Origin: Lysinibacillus pakistanensis
Lineage (GTDB): Bacteria; Bacillota; Bacilli; Bacillales_A; Planococcaceae
Direction of reading: 5' to 3'
NCBI GenBank assembly: GCA_001312325.1
Contig: BBDJ01000009.1
Location: 99,181-163,180, forward strand
Length of the DNA: 64,000 nucleotides
The notes beneath the pieces are model-generated. The model was given only the letters and a program-made list of their open reading frames with translations. It ran no database searches and was not told where the DNA came from. The translations under genes and the position numbers were made by a program. Positions 10,182-19,813 of the stretch are shown here, one piece after another. Position 1 is the stretch's first letter, and the number at the start of each line of letters is the position of its first letter.

Positions 10182-10185
10182 TTTG

Positions 10186-11126
10186 CTATTCACTCCTCTG
10201 TTCCTCTTGAAGCATAGAATAGACATCCTCTAGGCTTGGCGGTAGCAGTGAATATTGGCTAATGTTTAATGCCTCGTCTTGTATCAAATCAATAACAGGA
10301 CGAATAGTATGTTTTTCTATAAGCATTGTGAGCTTAGCATCCTCCACTAATTCAACTTTTCCAAAACTCTCAAGTTTATCTTGGATCTTTTGAAAAGAAG
10401 CTTCATGCGCATAAATTTCTAAGCGCATTCTTTGATCCACCCTTCTCTTCAGTTTTTCTACATGGTCAATTGCTAAAAGCTTTCCGTTGTCTATAACAGC
10501 TACACGATGTACAACTTTTTCAGCTTCTAAAATATTGTGAGTCACTAAAATAATCGTTGTACCCTTGTAATTAAGCTCACGGATGATTTCCCATACTAAT
10601 TTCCGCTTTAATGGATCTAGTTCATTTGTAGGTTCATCTAGAATTATGACTGATGCCTGCCCAATCAATGTCGTTCCTAGGCTAATAAGTCTTCTTTGTC
10701 CTCCAGAAAGTTTAGATACCAGTTTATTTCGATATGCCTTCATTCCTAAACGTAGCAGGATGTTATCCGTCTGCTGCTTTGCTTCTTTTTTTAGATAACC
10801 CCTTTAACCTCCCCGTAAAATAAATGGCTTCCCATGTTTTTAAAAATGATAAAGCAAAAGTCTCTTGTGAATAATAAGCGATTTGCTTAATGACATCCTT
10901 TGTATTTCTGGACACTTCCTGTCGCTGAAATTTCACTGATCCTACTGTAGGTGCTAAATGACCAATCATCTGCTTTATCAATGTTGTTTTTCCTGCACCA
11001 TTTGGTCCTAGAATTCCAATGATTTCTCCTTTATATATGGTCAGTGAAATGCCATCATTAGCTTTGTACCTTCCTTTTTTTGTAGTAGAAAGTTACATCT
11101 TCTAACTCATACACTGGTTCAAGCAT
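10186..11126 (-). CDS. ABC transporter ATP-binding protein (frameshifted twice)
   Basis: About 313 residues: MLEPVYELEDVTFYYKK, Walker A GPNGAGKTTL, signature LSGGQRRLISLGT, Walker B VIILDEPTNELDP and the H-loop TIILVTHN, followed by a ~100-residue C-terminal region typical of multidrug or bacteriocin-immunity exporters. Seven T near 11077 and near 10792 break the frame. The start at 11126 has a GGAAGG site. It powers the permease encoded just downstream. A hairpin (11165-11186) lies between the upstream micro-ORF and this gene and may set the transporter-to-peptide ratio. Export direction is inferred from the ABC-2 partner. Confidence 0.85.
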
Positions 11127-11164
11127 ATTAAACAGCCTTCCCTGTAAAAATTTTAAAAGATTGA

Positions 11165-11186
11165 GGCCTGACTTATAAGCCAGACC
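11165..11186 (-). terminator. Hairpin between micro-ORF and ABC ATPase gene
   Basis: Stem GGTCTGGCTTATAAGTCAGGCC (written on the minus strand in two arms, GGTCTGGCTTA and TAAGTCAGGCC) with G-T pairs, followed by TCAATCTTTT. It could be a leaky terminator between the small ORF ending at 11197 and the ATPase gene. Confidence 0.5.
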
Positions 11187-11196
11187 TTTAAACAAT

Positions 11197-11259
11197 TTAT
11201 CTACCTATAGGTAATCTATCGCCCGTACGAGTGGGAAATGATGGTGGTGGAAACATCAT
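11197..11259 (-). CDS. Proline-rich 20-residue micro-ORF upstream of an ABC exporter
   Basis: Reads MMFPPPSFPTRTGDRLPIGR then TAA. A strong GAGGTG ribosome site sits seven bases before the first ATG. The frame opens just after repeat copy B and closes just before a hairpin and an ABC exporter gene pair. I do not recognise the family. It may be a small secreted peptide, a translated leader controlling the transporter, or chance. The good ribosome site, double ATG and position favour translation; function is inference. Confidence 0.5.
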   Translation of the reverse strand: MMFPPPSFPTRTGDRLPIGR

Positions 11260-11318
11260 TACTATTCACCTCACATTCTATTGAAAATATAAGAAGGTCA
11301 ATCACAGATTTTCGTGAT

Positions 11319-11512
11319 CAATTATGCCTCGGTATAATTGTGTCTGGAATCGGCTTTGTGTTTACACAAAGAACTCCTTTTCGATTCCGTGACATCCGCC
11401 GGAGGCTTTAACTTCTTTCAGCAGGTGTTTGGACACCCTCTGAAAAGCAGCTTAAATTCGCATTCATCTCACCACCTATAGAGGTAGGAGACTTCTGCTG
11501 AAAGAAGTTAAA
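11319..11512 (+). repeat. Composite leader repeat, copy B (full length)
   Basis: Same order of parts as copy A: near-palindrome CAATTATGCC...ATAATTG (11319-11340); GGAATCG/CGATTCC stem holding CTTTGTG/CACAAAG; the conserved GACATCCGCCGGAGG; arm TTTAACTTCTTTCAGC (11407-11422); hairpin GGTGTTTGGACACC; the ACCTATAGAGGT hairpin; closing arm GCTGAAAGAAGTTAAA (11497-11512). The minus strand holds a 19-codon ORF at 11467-11408 (MNANLSCFSEGVQTPAERS) and a second small ORF beginning MSRNRKGVLCV. It lies about 60 bases before the proline-rich micro-ORF. Confidence 0.85.
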
Positions 11513-11568
11513 AAACCCTCTCCTTCAAAATACAATCTGAAGGTTAAAATTAGGTTAAAAAAATACAA

Positions 11569-11598
11569 AAAAAGCTGCCCTTATTTGGGACAGCTTGC
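11569..11598 (-). terminator. Terminator after btuF
   Basis: Minus-strand stem AAGCTGTCCC/GGGCAGCTT followed by seven T, directly after the btuF stop at 11611. Confidence 0.8.
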
Positions 11599-11610
11599 AG
11601 GTTTTATGTT

Positions 11611-12578
11611 TTATTTAAATAACTCAGGATAAACAGCCTTTGCTACTAGCTCAACAGCTTCACCAATACGAGGGCCAGGACGGTTTGTAATATCATTATC
11701 TATATAATAGACTGCTTTGTTTTGAATAGCTGTGATAGAATTCCACCCATCACGCGTAAGAATTTCTGCTTCTGGGTCTTTTGTATAGCCTACCGTAGTT
11801 AAAATAACTTCTGGATTTTTCGCAATAACATCTTCTTCGGTTACTTTTTTCCAGCCTTGGAGCTCAGCAAATACATTGCTTACATTGGCAATATTTAAAA
11901 TTTCCTGTTGGAATGTACCAGAGCCCGCTGTATAGATGTCTGGCTTTGGGCTAATTTCTAAGTAGATATTTTTTTGGTGCTTTTACATCTTTAACTTTTG
12001 CTTGTATCTCAGCAATTTTTGATTTTATATCCTCATTTAATTTTGCACCTTTATCTTCAATTCCCATAACCGTTGCTATCTGTTCAATATCTCCATATAC
12101 ATCATCAAATGATGCTGCAGATTGAATGGCAAATACTTTTACACCTGCATCTTCAAGACTTTTTAGAGCATTTAAGTTATCTTCATCTTTTCCTGTTGTA
12201 TAAGCAATGACAACATCTGGCTTCAAAGCTAAAATACGCTCACTATTAAACGTAACAGAATTAGAAACACGTTCAATTTTTTTGTGCCTCTTCCGGATAC
12301 GTATCATAGTCAGTTGCCCCAACAATTTGATTGCCGACACCTAAAGCAAATAAAATTTCTGTATTACTTGGTTGTAATGAAATAATTGTTTTAGGTACTG
12401 CATCAAACTCAACCTCTATACCACGATCATCCTTCACTTTATAGCCTGCTTTTTCGACTGGTTGATCTTCCTTAGTAATATCCTCTTTAGTAGTTGCCTC
12501 ATCCTTCGCACCACAACCTACTAATATGAGCGACAGCATAATTACTGAAAGCCATTGAAACTTCAACAATTTCTTCAT
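11611..12578 (-). CDS. btuF: Cobalamin/cobinamide-binding lipoprotein BtuF-type (frameshifted twice)
   Basis: A lipoprotein signal MKKLLKFQWLSVIMLSLILVGC (lipobox LVGC) is followed by a type III periplasmic-binding fold: FDAVPKTIISLQPSNTEILF, VGATDYDTYPEEA, LALKPDVVIAYT, then KPDIYTAGSGTFQQ and DGWNSITAIQNKAVYYI. This is the BtuF pattern for surface capture of corrinoids and delivery to a BtuCD ABC importer. Seven T near 12282 and 11969 break the frame. It overlaps no gene but follows the adenosyltransferase-like gene by one base, and both lie behind a cobalamin riboswitch, which supports the corrinoid assignment over iron. No btuC or btuD gene is in the window. Confidence 0.85.
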
Positions 12579-12579
12579 T

Positions 12580-13124
12580 TTATTTTTTCTCCTTTTTCTT
12601 TTTCATAGGGTATGACTTGCTTACAAACGGAATTTCAGCAATCCCTGCTTGCTTATTCATATAAACAGCCATCACAAAAAAATACATTGGCTAGTAGTCC
12701 TAAATAATCAAAAAGAATTGTCGGTACTTCCTTTTCGTCAGATACCTTATGCAAAATACGATAAGATTTTTTTGCCTCACTACGACATACATGTAATGCA
12801 GTAGCAGCCTCTGTTCCTTGAGGTAATACAAAGCTCTGGATCTCTACTTTTACATAACTAACATAAAAATCATAGCGAGCACTTAGCCATGCTAAATCCT
12901 CTTCAGTGACCGCTAATTTACCTCGAACCGAGCCATTAACATGGTATGCCATTGGCAAGATTGTAGAGAGATCTTGTGCAACAACCTCTACTTCCTCTTT
13001 TTTTTACTGCTGTCAAAGCCATACCAATATGTGTAGTAAGGCTATCTGTTCGAATTTCAAAATCCACTGTAGATGCTTTTTCACGCATAAATGGATAACA
13101 AGAATAACGCGCATCCTTTTTCAA
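12580..13124 (-). CDS. Cobalamin adenosyltransferase-like protein (frameshifted twice)
   Basis: After correcting eight T near 13009 and seven A near 12672 the product has about 180 residues. The segment FVLPQGTEAATALHVCRSEA followed by KKSYRILHKV closely follows the FxLPGG...LHxARxxxRRAER signature of PduO-type ATP:cob(I)alamin adenosyltransferases. The N-terminus lacks the usual TKTGDxGxT nucleotide loop; DFEIRTDSLTTHIGMAL stands where EAYGTIDELNSFIGLA is expected. Catalysis is therefore uncertain, but the riboswitch and btuF neighbour support a corrinoid role. The start is probably the TTG at 13124, behind GCGAGG; the frame is open to 13151. Confidence 0.7.
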
Positions 13125-13152
13125 CTCTAAATCCTCGCTTTCTTTACACAAT

Positions 13153-13174
13153 CAATTGTGTCCCAACGTAATTG
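13153..13174 (+). repeat. Composite leader repeat, copy I (palindrome remnant)
   Basis: CAATTGTGTCCC...ACGTAATTG followed by CGTCTGGATTTTTC resembles the start-proximal end of the composite repeat in a decayed form. It lies just upstream of the adenosyltransferase-like gene. The remainder (13180-13268) has only a weak GACCC/GGGTC pairing and cannot be aligned with the full copies. Confidence 0.45.
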
Positions 13175-13275
13175 CGTCTGGATTTTTCTTGATTCAAAGG
13201 CGTATGAAAGACCCGCCGATAGGGAAAAACTGCATTTATCCTGCCCATATAAGGGTCTGAATCAAAATAAAAAAA

Positions 13276-13303
13276 CGCCGTTCCTACTCCTAAGGAACGA
13301 CGA
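13276..13303 (-). terminator. Riboswitch expression-platform terminator
   Basis: Minus-strand stem CGTCGTTCC/GGAACGGCG followed by seven T, located about 90 bases downstream of the cobalamin aptamer and before the first gene. This is the expected position for B12-dependent transcription termination. Confidence 0.75.
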
Positions 13304-13389
13304 AAATAACATAATTAGAATCGTATATAGATACGAAAGAGACTACGTATTTGCCGCATATCCTCCTAGCTTCCGAAGAGTATTTATAC

Positions 13390-13580
13390 GTTCAAATAAA
13401 GGTCGGTCTCCTGGCTTGTACAGTGTACATCACTTAATGTAATGTATGTCATAAACACCTTCCCATCAAATTGACAGTGGTCTACGATTATGATTCCTGT
13501 ACTTACAGTTGCGGAAACAGCTTCGGATTTTCACCGAATTCCCGATTATACTATCTTAGTACCCTTATCCTGCAAGAGCT
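13390..13580 (-). promoter_or_regulatory. Cobalamin (B12) riboswitch
   Basis: Read on the minus strand: CGGTGAAAATCCG, then GCTGTTTCCGCAACTGTAA, GGGAAGGTGTTTATG and finally AAGCCAGGAGACC. These are the conserved blocks of the adenosylcobalamin aptamer in the correct order, including the B12 box. A terminator follows (13276-13303). It should lower transcription of the adenosyltransferase-like gene and btuF when cobalamin is plentiful. Confidence 0.93.
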
Positions 13581-13657
13581 ATTCACTTATAAAGCAGTTT
13601 ATCACATATTATTATGAAAAACTATAAAGATAATAGTTTTACAGTTGTGCTAGAAAT

Positions 13658-14204
13658 TTATAGGATTTTTTCAATAGCCTGCTCGATATCAAGCTGAGAA
13701 TCAGTAGGCTCAAAGCGTTCTACTGTTTTACCATTTGCATCAATTAAGAATTTTGTAAAATTCCAGCGGATATTACGTCCTTCTAAAAAACTAGGTGCTA
13801 TTTGAACTATTGATTCTGCTAGCATTTTTTTCCTGCATACTTGCTTTTCCAAATGCGCGGTAATCGACCTCATGCTTTAAGTAATTAAACAGCGGATGTG
13901 TTGCATCACCATTGACCTGCACTACCTCAAAAATCGGGAATGTTACACCATAGTTAACCTGACAAAGTTGTGTAGTTTGTTCACCATCTTCAGGGTTTTG
14001 ATTTCCAAATTGATCGCAAGGAAAGCCTAACACAACAAAGTTTTCCTTGCCATATTTGTCGTACATTTTTTGCAAGTCTTCGAACTGATATGTAAAACGA
14101 CATTGATTAGCTGTGTTGACAATTAACAGCGTCTTTCCTCGATAGGTCTCCATTGATAAAATCTCACCATTCGGCTTCTTTACTAAATAATTATAAATAC
14201 TCAT
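13658..14204 (-). CDS. Glutathione-peroxidase-family thiol peroxidase (frameshifted)
   Basis: About 181 residues: MSIYNYLVKKPNGEILSMET, the peroxidatic Cys in VNTANQCRFTYQ (Cys, not selenocysteine), LGFPCDQFGNQNP with the resolving Cys and catalytic Gln region, and IRWNFTKFLID with the Trp/Asn of the GPx tetrad. Bacterial members of this type use thioredoxin to reduce peroxides in the cytoplasm. Seven T near 13829 split it; with six it reads SMQEKMLAESIVQIAPSFLE. Length matches B. subtilis BsaA. Monocistronic. Confidence 0.9.
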
Positions 14205-14272
14205 GTATGAATCCCCTTACTTTTTTTCCTATATTATAGTAAACTTTTTTTCTATTCATAAAAGGATTTGCA

Positions 14273-14311
14273 TTAAAAAAAGCCATTCCATTATTTTTTA
14301 ACGGATGGCTG
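14273..14311 (-). terminator. Terminator overlapping the stop of 14298-14848
   Basis: Minus-strand arms AGCCATCC and GGAATGGCT followed by seven T. The stem includes the gene's last codons. Confidence 0.7.
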
Positions 14312-14848
14312 CCCTATATTTCTTTTTGTATTTCATATCTTGCTCTTCCTCAATTAAACGTTTCACAATGTCTAGCACCTTTGAATTATTCGTAGCATCA
14401 TATAATTTCTTAAAAGATACTACAATATCATAACGTATTAATGTTGGATGTTTTTCATCTAAACATGTCTGAAATCTTTTAGCCAAATAAGAAATAACTA
14501 AATCCCGTTGTACCTGCCTGCTAAACCTATTTTCCAGATGGCCTGTAGAGTATTCCTTGCTGTTGCAGTATTTTCATCATATGTCACTGCCCAAATCTTT
14601 AAAAAGTCCTCCAATACTCTTTCTTCTGGATCACTTTTAGCTGCTAATGCGCATAAAAATTGTGCTGCAAGCGCGCGCATATGACCATCTTTATATGTAA
14701 GAGCTTGAACAAGTTGTTCCCAAACTGCATATGTCCAATCAACTGGTTCTTGCATAATTTTCATCAATTCTTCGTAAGATTCGTATTGAATTTCACGGTC
14801 ACGCTCTGTTAAATTACTAAAAAGCTGCAAAATTTCTTTTTCCATCAT
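14298..14848 (-). CDS. Uncharacterised helical-repeat protein (frameshifted)
   Basis: About 183 residues, predicted almost entirely helical. Segments such as WEQLVQALTYKDGHMRALAA, FLKIWAVTYDENTATARNTL and CLDEKHPTLIRYDIVVSFKK have the spacing of HEAT-like repeats, which act as protein-binding scaffolds. The frame changes between 14505 and 14535 without a long homopolymer; one missing base there would join IWK to RQVQRDLVISYLAKRFQT. No enzymatic motif is visible. Its own terminator overlaps the 3' end. Function unknown. Confidence 0.6.
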
Positions 14849-14926
14849 TCATCCCTACCTTTATTGTGTCAGAACGTAAAATTTTTATGGTACACTTATA
14901 TTAATTTGCGTAAAGAAGGTGAATAT

Positions 14927-15987
14927 ATGAATAAATTAAATACTAGGAAACTGATATTTAGATTAATAATGATTATTTCTATAATCGTAGCTGCATATTT
15001 TATTCTCCCTGTTTCTGTACCAATCATCTTAGCTGGAGCCACCGCATTTTTTTTAGAGCCAATTGTTATGTTCTTTAAACGACAATGGAAAATGTCACGG
15101 AAGATTGCAGTTGCTTTTATTTACATAGTGAGTGTTATTCTAATTTCTATTATTTGTTACTTTACGATTACACAACTTATGTCTCAAATAATATTAGTTT
15201 CAAAGCAAGCTCCCTACTATATTTCAAAGCTATCAGAAATGTGGCTTACTATGCAAGAAAACATTTCTAAATACACTGAAGACTTTCCACCTGAAGTAAG
15301 TGCCTCGCTTCAAAATACAACGATGGATTTCATTAAGAAAATTGAAGAATCTTTTTTTTAAATTTCTTTAATTATACCAAAGTTACAGCCTTCTTTTCAG
15401 AAATTCCAAGCCTATTCATTAGTCTTCTCGTATATATGATCGCTCTCTTTCTATTTATGCTAGATTTGCCTAAATTAAAACAGATCACTTATAAATATTT
15501 GAAGCCTAGCACTGCAAACAAATTAAAGATTATTTTAAATCGCTTAAAGGATGCTATTTTTGGATATATGAAGGCACATTTATTTGTTAGTTTTATCATT
15601 GGTGGCGTCACACTAATTGGTCTTTTATTAATACAGCCTAAATACGCAGTGACAATGACCATCATCATATGGATCATTGACATTATTCCTTTCCTTGGCT
15701 CCATTATTATCTTGGCACCATGGGCACTGTATCATCTGCTGATAGGAAATATATCTATCGCTGTAAAATTATTCATCTTAGCAGCTATTTTACTCATTAT
15801 TCGTCGAGTAGTCGAGCCTAAATTAATGGGTGACCATATTGGGCTATCCACTTTACCAACATTAATAGCTATGTTTATTGGTCTACAATTATTTGGTGTA
15901 ATAGGCTTACTTGCTGGACCCTTTGTTATTATCTTCTTCGTTGCTTTAAAAGAAACTGGTATTATCAAATTAAATTTTAAAATTTAA
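14927..15987 (+). CDS. ytvI: Sporulation-associated AI-2E-family membrane protein YtvI (frameshifted)
   Basis: About 353 residues with eight hydrophobic segments in the AI-2E transporter arrangement: IFRLIMIISIIVAAYFILPV, KIAVAFIYIVSVILISIICY, a central soluble loop, IIWIIDIIPFLGSIIILAPW and IAMFIGLQLFGVIGLLAGPF. YtvI-type proteins carry the IDIIPFLG and GLLAGP motifs. Eight T near 15353 break the frame; the corrected join reads ESFLNFFNYTKVTAFFSEIP. The start at 14927 (MNKLNTRK) follows AGAAGG. The gene is divergent from the upstream helical-repeat gene. Transported compound unknown; the sporulation link comes from B. subtilis. Confidence 0.82.
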
Positions 15988-16006
15988 TCGAGAGGAAATA
16001 ATGTAT

Positions 16007-16050
16007 CAAAAAAAAAGGCCATCTTTGTAAAAAAAGATGACCTTTTTTGT
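16007..16050. terminator. Bidirectional terminator between ytvI and the NlpC/P60 gene
   Basis: Stem AAGGCCATCTTT/AAAGATGACCTT flanked by an A run on the left and a T run on the right, between two convergent genes. Confidence 0.8.
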
Positions 16051-16079
16051 TATTTCAAACGTCTATATATTAGTTGAGC

Positions 16080-17199
16080 TTATTGAATTCGACCGAAACC
16101 AACTAAATACTGATTCCACCAATCAAGTGATTCAACAACAACACCCTTATTTTGAGCATCGATCATTGTGTTGTTTCCTAAATAAATACCTACATGCGCT
16201 ACTCCAGAGCCGTAGCTGAAGAATACTAGGTCACCAACACGTGCTTCATTTGCTGAAATACGTTGAGTTGCTAAATATTGTTGTGATGCTGTACGTGGTA
16301 AAGATACACCTGCTTGTTTGTAAGACCATTGTACAAGACCTGAACAGTCAAATCCTGTCGATGGGTTACTTCCACCCCAAACATAGCTACGGCCTAAGAA
16401 TTGCTTTGCCGTTGAGATAGCATCTCCTGAAGATGCTGTGCCTGCACCTGAACCGAAAACAATTTTACCCCCGTTATTTGAAGCATGTACAGCCGGAGTT
16501 GCTGCTTGAAGTGCACGTAAACGAGCTGCTTCTTCCTCTGCCGCTTTACGTTCCGCTTCTAAACGTTCTTCCTCTTGCTTCGTTGCAATTTGTGCTTTTA
16601 ATGCAAGTGATTTAGCTTCATTTTCAGCCTTTTTCACTTCCATTTCACTTTCCTTTTGTTGAAGCTCTTGGAATTGTTTTTGAAGCTCTTTTTGTTTTTC
16701 ATCTAATGTTGCCTTTTGTTGCTCTAAGCTAGCCTTGTCCGCTTCCTGTTGATTAACTAGTTCTTGGTCAGCATCCATTAATGTTTTAACCGCTACGACA
16801 CGGTCCATTAAATCTGCAAAGCTTTTTGCCTCAAGGACAACGCTTAAATAAACACCCACTGTGTTATCCTGCGCTTGGTATGCAGCCATACGCTCGCTTA
16901 AAATAGCTGAACGCTGCTCAATACGTTTTTCAGTTTCAGCAATACTTGCATCGACTTCTTTAATGTCTGCCTGTACTTGATTAAATACTTTTACTTTTTC
17001 ATCGATCTCTTGTTGTAGGTTTGTTAATTCTTCTTGGAGCTTTTTAACTTCTGCATCTATTTTAGCTTTTTTTCTCGATCATTTGTTGAGAAGTTTCTTC
17101 CGCATGCACTTCTGTTGGTTGTACTGTATTAAATAATAAGCCGCCAGCTAGTGCCAGTGCTAGTACCATCGACTTACGCCATTTATTGCGCTTACCCAC
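16080..17199 (-). CDS. Secreted coiled-coil NlpC/P60 peptidoglycan endopeptidase (frameshifted)
   Basis: About 373 residues. A signal peptide (SMVLALALAGGLLFNTVQP with EVHAEE cleavage region) is followed by a long coiled coil (residues ~35-250, Q/E/K-rich) of the PcsB/YvcE type, then an NlpC/P60 domain with DCSGLVQWSY (catalytic Cys), GVAHVGIYLG (His) and a polar third residue. It hydrolyses peptide stems of peptidoglycan, probably at division or elongation under FtsEX-like control. Seven T near 17067 break the frame. The only suitable start is GTG at 17199 behind AAAGAAG. Confidence 0.9.
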
Positions 17200-17512
17200 G
17201 TTAACTTCTTTCCCTTCATCTCGTCAATTTCGTTTCCTGTGTTTTATGTAATCACTTGAACGATGTATATTTGTAAATTTATTCTTATATTTTCATTAGC
17301 CTTTTAAAGTTTAGCATTAATAGCATAACTTTTATACTATTTCACGCCTATTTAATACTTTAGTAAAACTCGAAATATTTCTGTAACATTCGATAAAGTG
17401 CCTATAAATTCTATTTTAATCGATTTTTTTCTACAAATACATTACTTTTCCATTCTACACTATTTGACCTATTTTGAAATTTGTAATGTTTCTGTAATAT
17501 TTTTTTGCACAA
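17200..17512. other. Intergenic AT-rich stretch
   Basis: About 310 bases with no convincing gene or structured element. It presumably contains the promoter of the NlpC/P60 gene; no clear -35/-10 pair could be assigned. Confidence 0.5.
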
Positions 17513-17516
17513 AAAG

Positions 17517-17537
17517 GGTAAGGGTTTTTCCCTTACC
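17517..17537 (-). terminator. Terminator after the ABC1 kinase gene
   Basis: Perfect stem GGTAAGGG/CCCTTACC with a T loop; on the minus strand it is followed by CTTTTTG. It overlaps the stop codon at 17537. Confidence 0.8.
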
Positions 17538-19536
17538 TATTGCTTCATCGATCGTAATGCTTGAATGGAAAGCCGTACTAATAAAATTGCACATAAAAAT
17601 AAACCTAAATATGCTGCGGTATTCAGATAAACAGCATACGAATCATGAATAAATTGTGAGATGGCTAATAGCGCTACTGAAATAATCCCAAAGGTGATAC
17701 CGACGAGAAGCAAGACAAAACGTGAAAACAAATTAGTAATAAAGCGAGCATTATGTTCATCCGAAAAAAATATCATGATGTAAAATAATTTTCCCGCTCT
17801 CTACTCGTTGAATTAGCTGATCAACTCGCCTTGGCATTTTGCGTAATGTCGGAATAAGCATTGACAATTCTTCTTGTAGGCGCTCCTTTGTGGCCATCGG
17901 TTCTTTGAATGGCTTGAGGAATGATGACCGCATATAAGAAGCGGAAAAATCTTTGGATTCAGAGAAAATATCAAAGCTCGGATCGATGACTTTTAATGTT
18001 CCATCTAATGTTACTAGTGAACGGAGCGCTAAGCCAACTGCAGGATAAAAGGCAAGTCCAAAATCACGGACAACCGTAAACAATGCATGTATCAATTCTT
18101 CAGTTGGTATTTTATCTACATAAGAAATTTTCAACAAAATTTGGTCAATTGCCTGCTCCATTCTTGCACGCTCAGCATGATCCGCATGTTCAACCAATAA
18201 TGTTAAGCCGTCATATAAAATACTCGAATCATTTAACTGTATGCCCATTAAAAATAGCTTCAAGCCCTCTTGCTGAGTTGCTCCTAGGCGACCAACTGCT
18301 CCAAAATCCAGCAGGATTGGTAGACCATCTGTCTCATCGATATGAATATTCCCTGGATGTGGATCTGCATGGAAGATACCCGAAAAAAAGCATCTGCTCA
18401 AAGAAGGAATATAAAACAGTACGCGCAAACTGTCTACGATCAATTTTTAAGCGTTTAAACTCAGATGCTCCACTCGCAACACTTTTTCCCTGCACATACT
18501 CCATAACAATTATATTTTCAGTACAGTAATCCATATAAATTTTAGGAATCCGTACCTTGTAATCACTTTTAGAAAGAGCATTTGTCACCTGTAATGTATT
18601 TCGTACCTCAATATCTAAATGAATTTCCTCACGCAATCCATCTGCAAAACCACCAGCTAATTCTCGAAAGCCTAGGGATTCAGCCCATGTAGACTTATTT
18701 GTCAGCCAATTTGCAAATTCCTCTAGAATGTCAAGATCATCAAGCATAATCCCCTTTACTTCTGGACGCAGTAACTTTACCACGACTTCATCATAATTCT
18801 TTAATCGTGCTTTATGTACCTGTCCAATAGATGCTGCTGCGATTGGTTCCATTTGAAAGCTCGCAAACACCTCATTCACTGGTCTTGGAAGAGATCTTTC
18901 CAAAATTTGAGTCACCTGCTCTGGTGGTAGAGGCTTTACATTATGCTGTAGCCTTTCCAGCTCATCAATAAAAATTGGAGAGAACAATTCCTTGCGTGTA
19001 GAAAGGACCTGACCAAATTTAATGAATATCCCACCACATTGCTCCAATGTAGCTCTTAAAGCAATAGCAAGTTCCTTTTCATTTTCCCGTTGTCGTGCAT
19101 ATTTGATAGTTTGGACAACACCATTTGTTACAGCAATTTTTAACACCTGTCGTAACCGTTTTTGCTGTCGCCAATAACTTCGAAGACGTAACACTAAGGT
19201 TTTTTGACCATTGCGCCGATCTCCAGCTGTAATACCACTTGAATCAAATAGCTCAAAGACAAGGTATAGCAGCATAGAAATTAGTAGCATGCTTCCAATC
19301 CAAATAAGTGTACTAACCTCCGTTACTGTTTGCATCATCGTCTCTGATAAAAAATCCGTATGGCGCAAATAAGAGTACCAGTAAACAAAGGATGTTAACG
19401 TTACACTAATGAGTACTGAAAGAAACCTACGCACAAAGTTAATATTTGAACCAATTAATCGCCCACTAACAAAATAAATAAGCCCAGATACAACAACAAT
19501 TTGGATTAATAACTTTAAAAAAATCAACAATGCCAC
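17537..19536 (-). CDS. ABC1/AarF/UbiB-family atypical kinase (frameshifted twice)
   Basis: About 666 residues. Two N-terminal hydrophobic segments are followed by an ABC1 domain: GGIFIKFGQVLSTRKELF (KxGQ signature), AAASIGQVHKARLK (Ala-rich nucleotide loop), VVVKLLRPEV (catalytic Lys), FHADPHPGNIHI and ILLDFGAVGRL (metal-binding Asp), then two C-terminal transmembrane helices. UbiB-type proteins are membrane ATPases or kinases that support isoprenoid-quinone biosynthesis or lipid handling. Runs of seven A near 18384 and 17766 break the frame. In Bacillales a menaquinone-related role is plausible but unproven. Monocistronic with a terminator at 17517-17537. Confidence 0.86.
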
Positions 19537-19673
19537 CCCCGATGCTACTTCCTAATACTGCTAGTATAACAAATAGAGACACTTATTTTCTTTAACTAGG
19601 TTTACCTCAAAAGTAGGGTAAAATCGAACCTCTTCCCTTTTCCCTTTATTACCCATTTTATTTTATATTACCG

Positions 19674-19700
19674 TTGAAAAAATACCTGTTAGGGTATAAT
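19674..19700 (+). promoter_or_regulatory. Promoter with embedded CstR-type operator (cdr)
   Basis: TTGAAA (19674-19679) and TATAAT (19695-19700) are separated by 15 bases. The spacer and the start of the -10 hold ATACC-TGTTAG-GGTAT (19682-19697), the same 16-base arm-N6-arm pattern found before the cstR, rhodanese and TusA genes. Confidence 0.65.
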
Positions 19701-19773
19701 ATGTATTTATAGCAATGATTTTTAAAGTTCTAACACTAATTTTTTTGTTATAAATCCTTATTTTTAGACCTAA

Positions 19774-19789
19774 ATACCCTTATACGTAT
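19774..19789 (+). promoter_or_regulatory. Second CstR-type operator before cdr
   Basis: ATACC-CTTATA-CGTAT, one mismatch from the ATACC-N6-GGTAT pattern, 25 bases before the cdr start codon and 92 bases after the first site. Confidence 0.5.
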
Positions 19790-19813
19790 AAAAGAAAAGG
19801 ATGTGTCTGTAAA

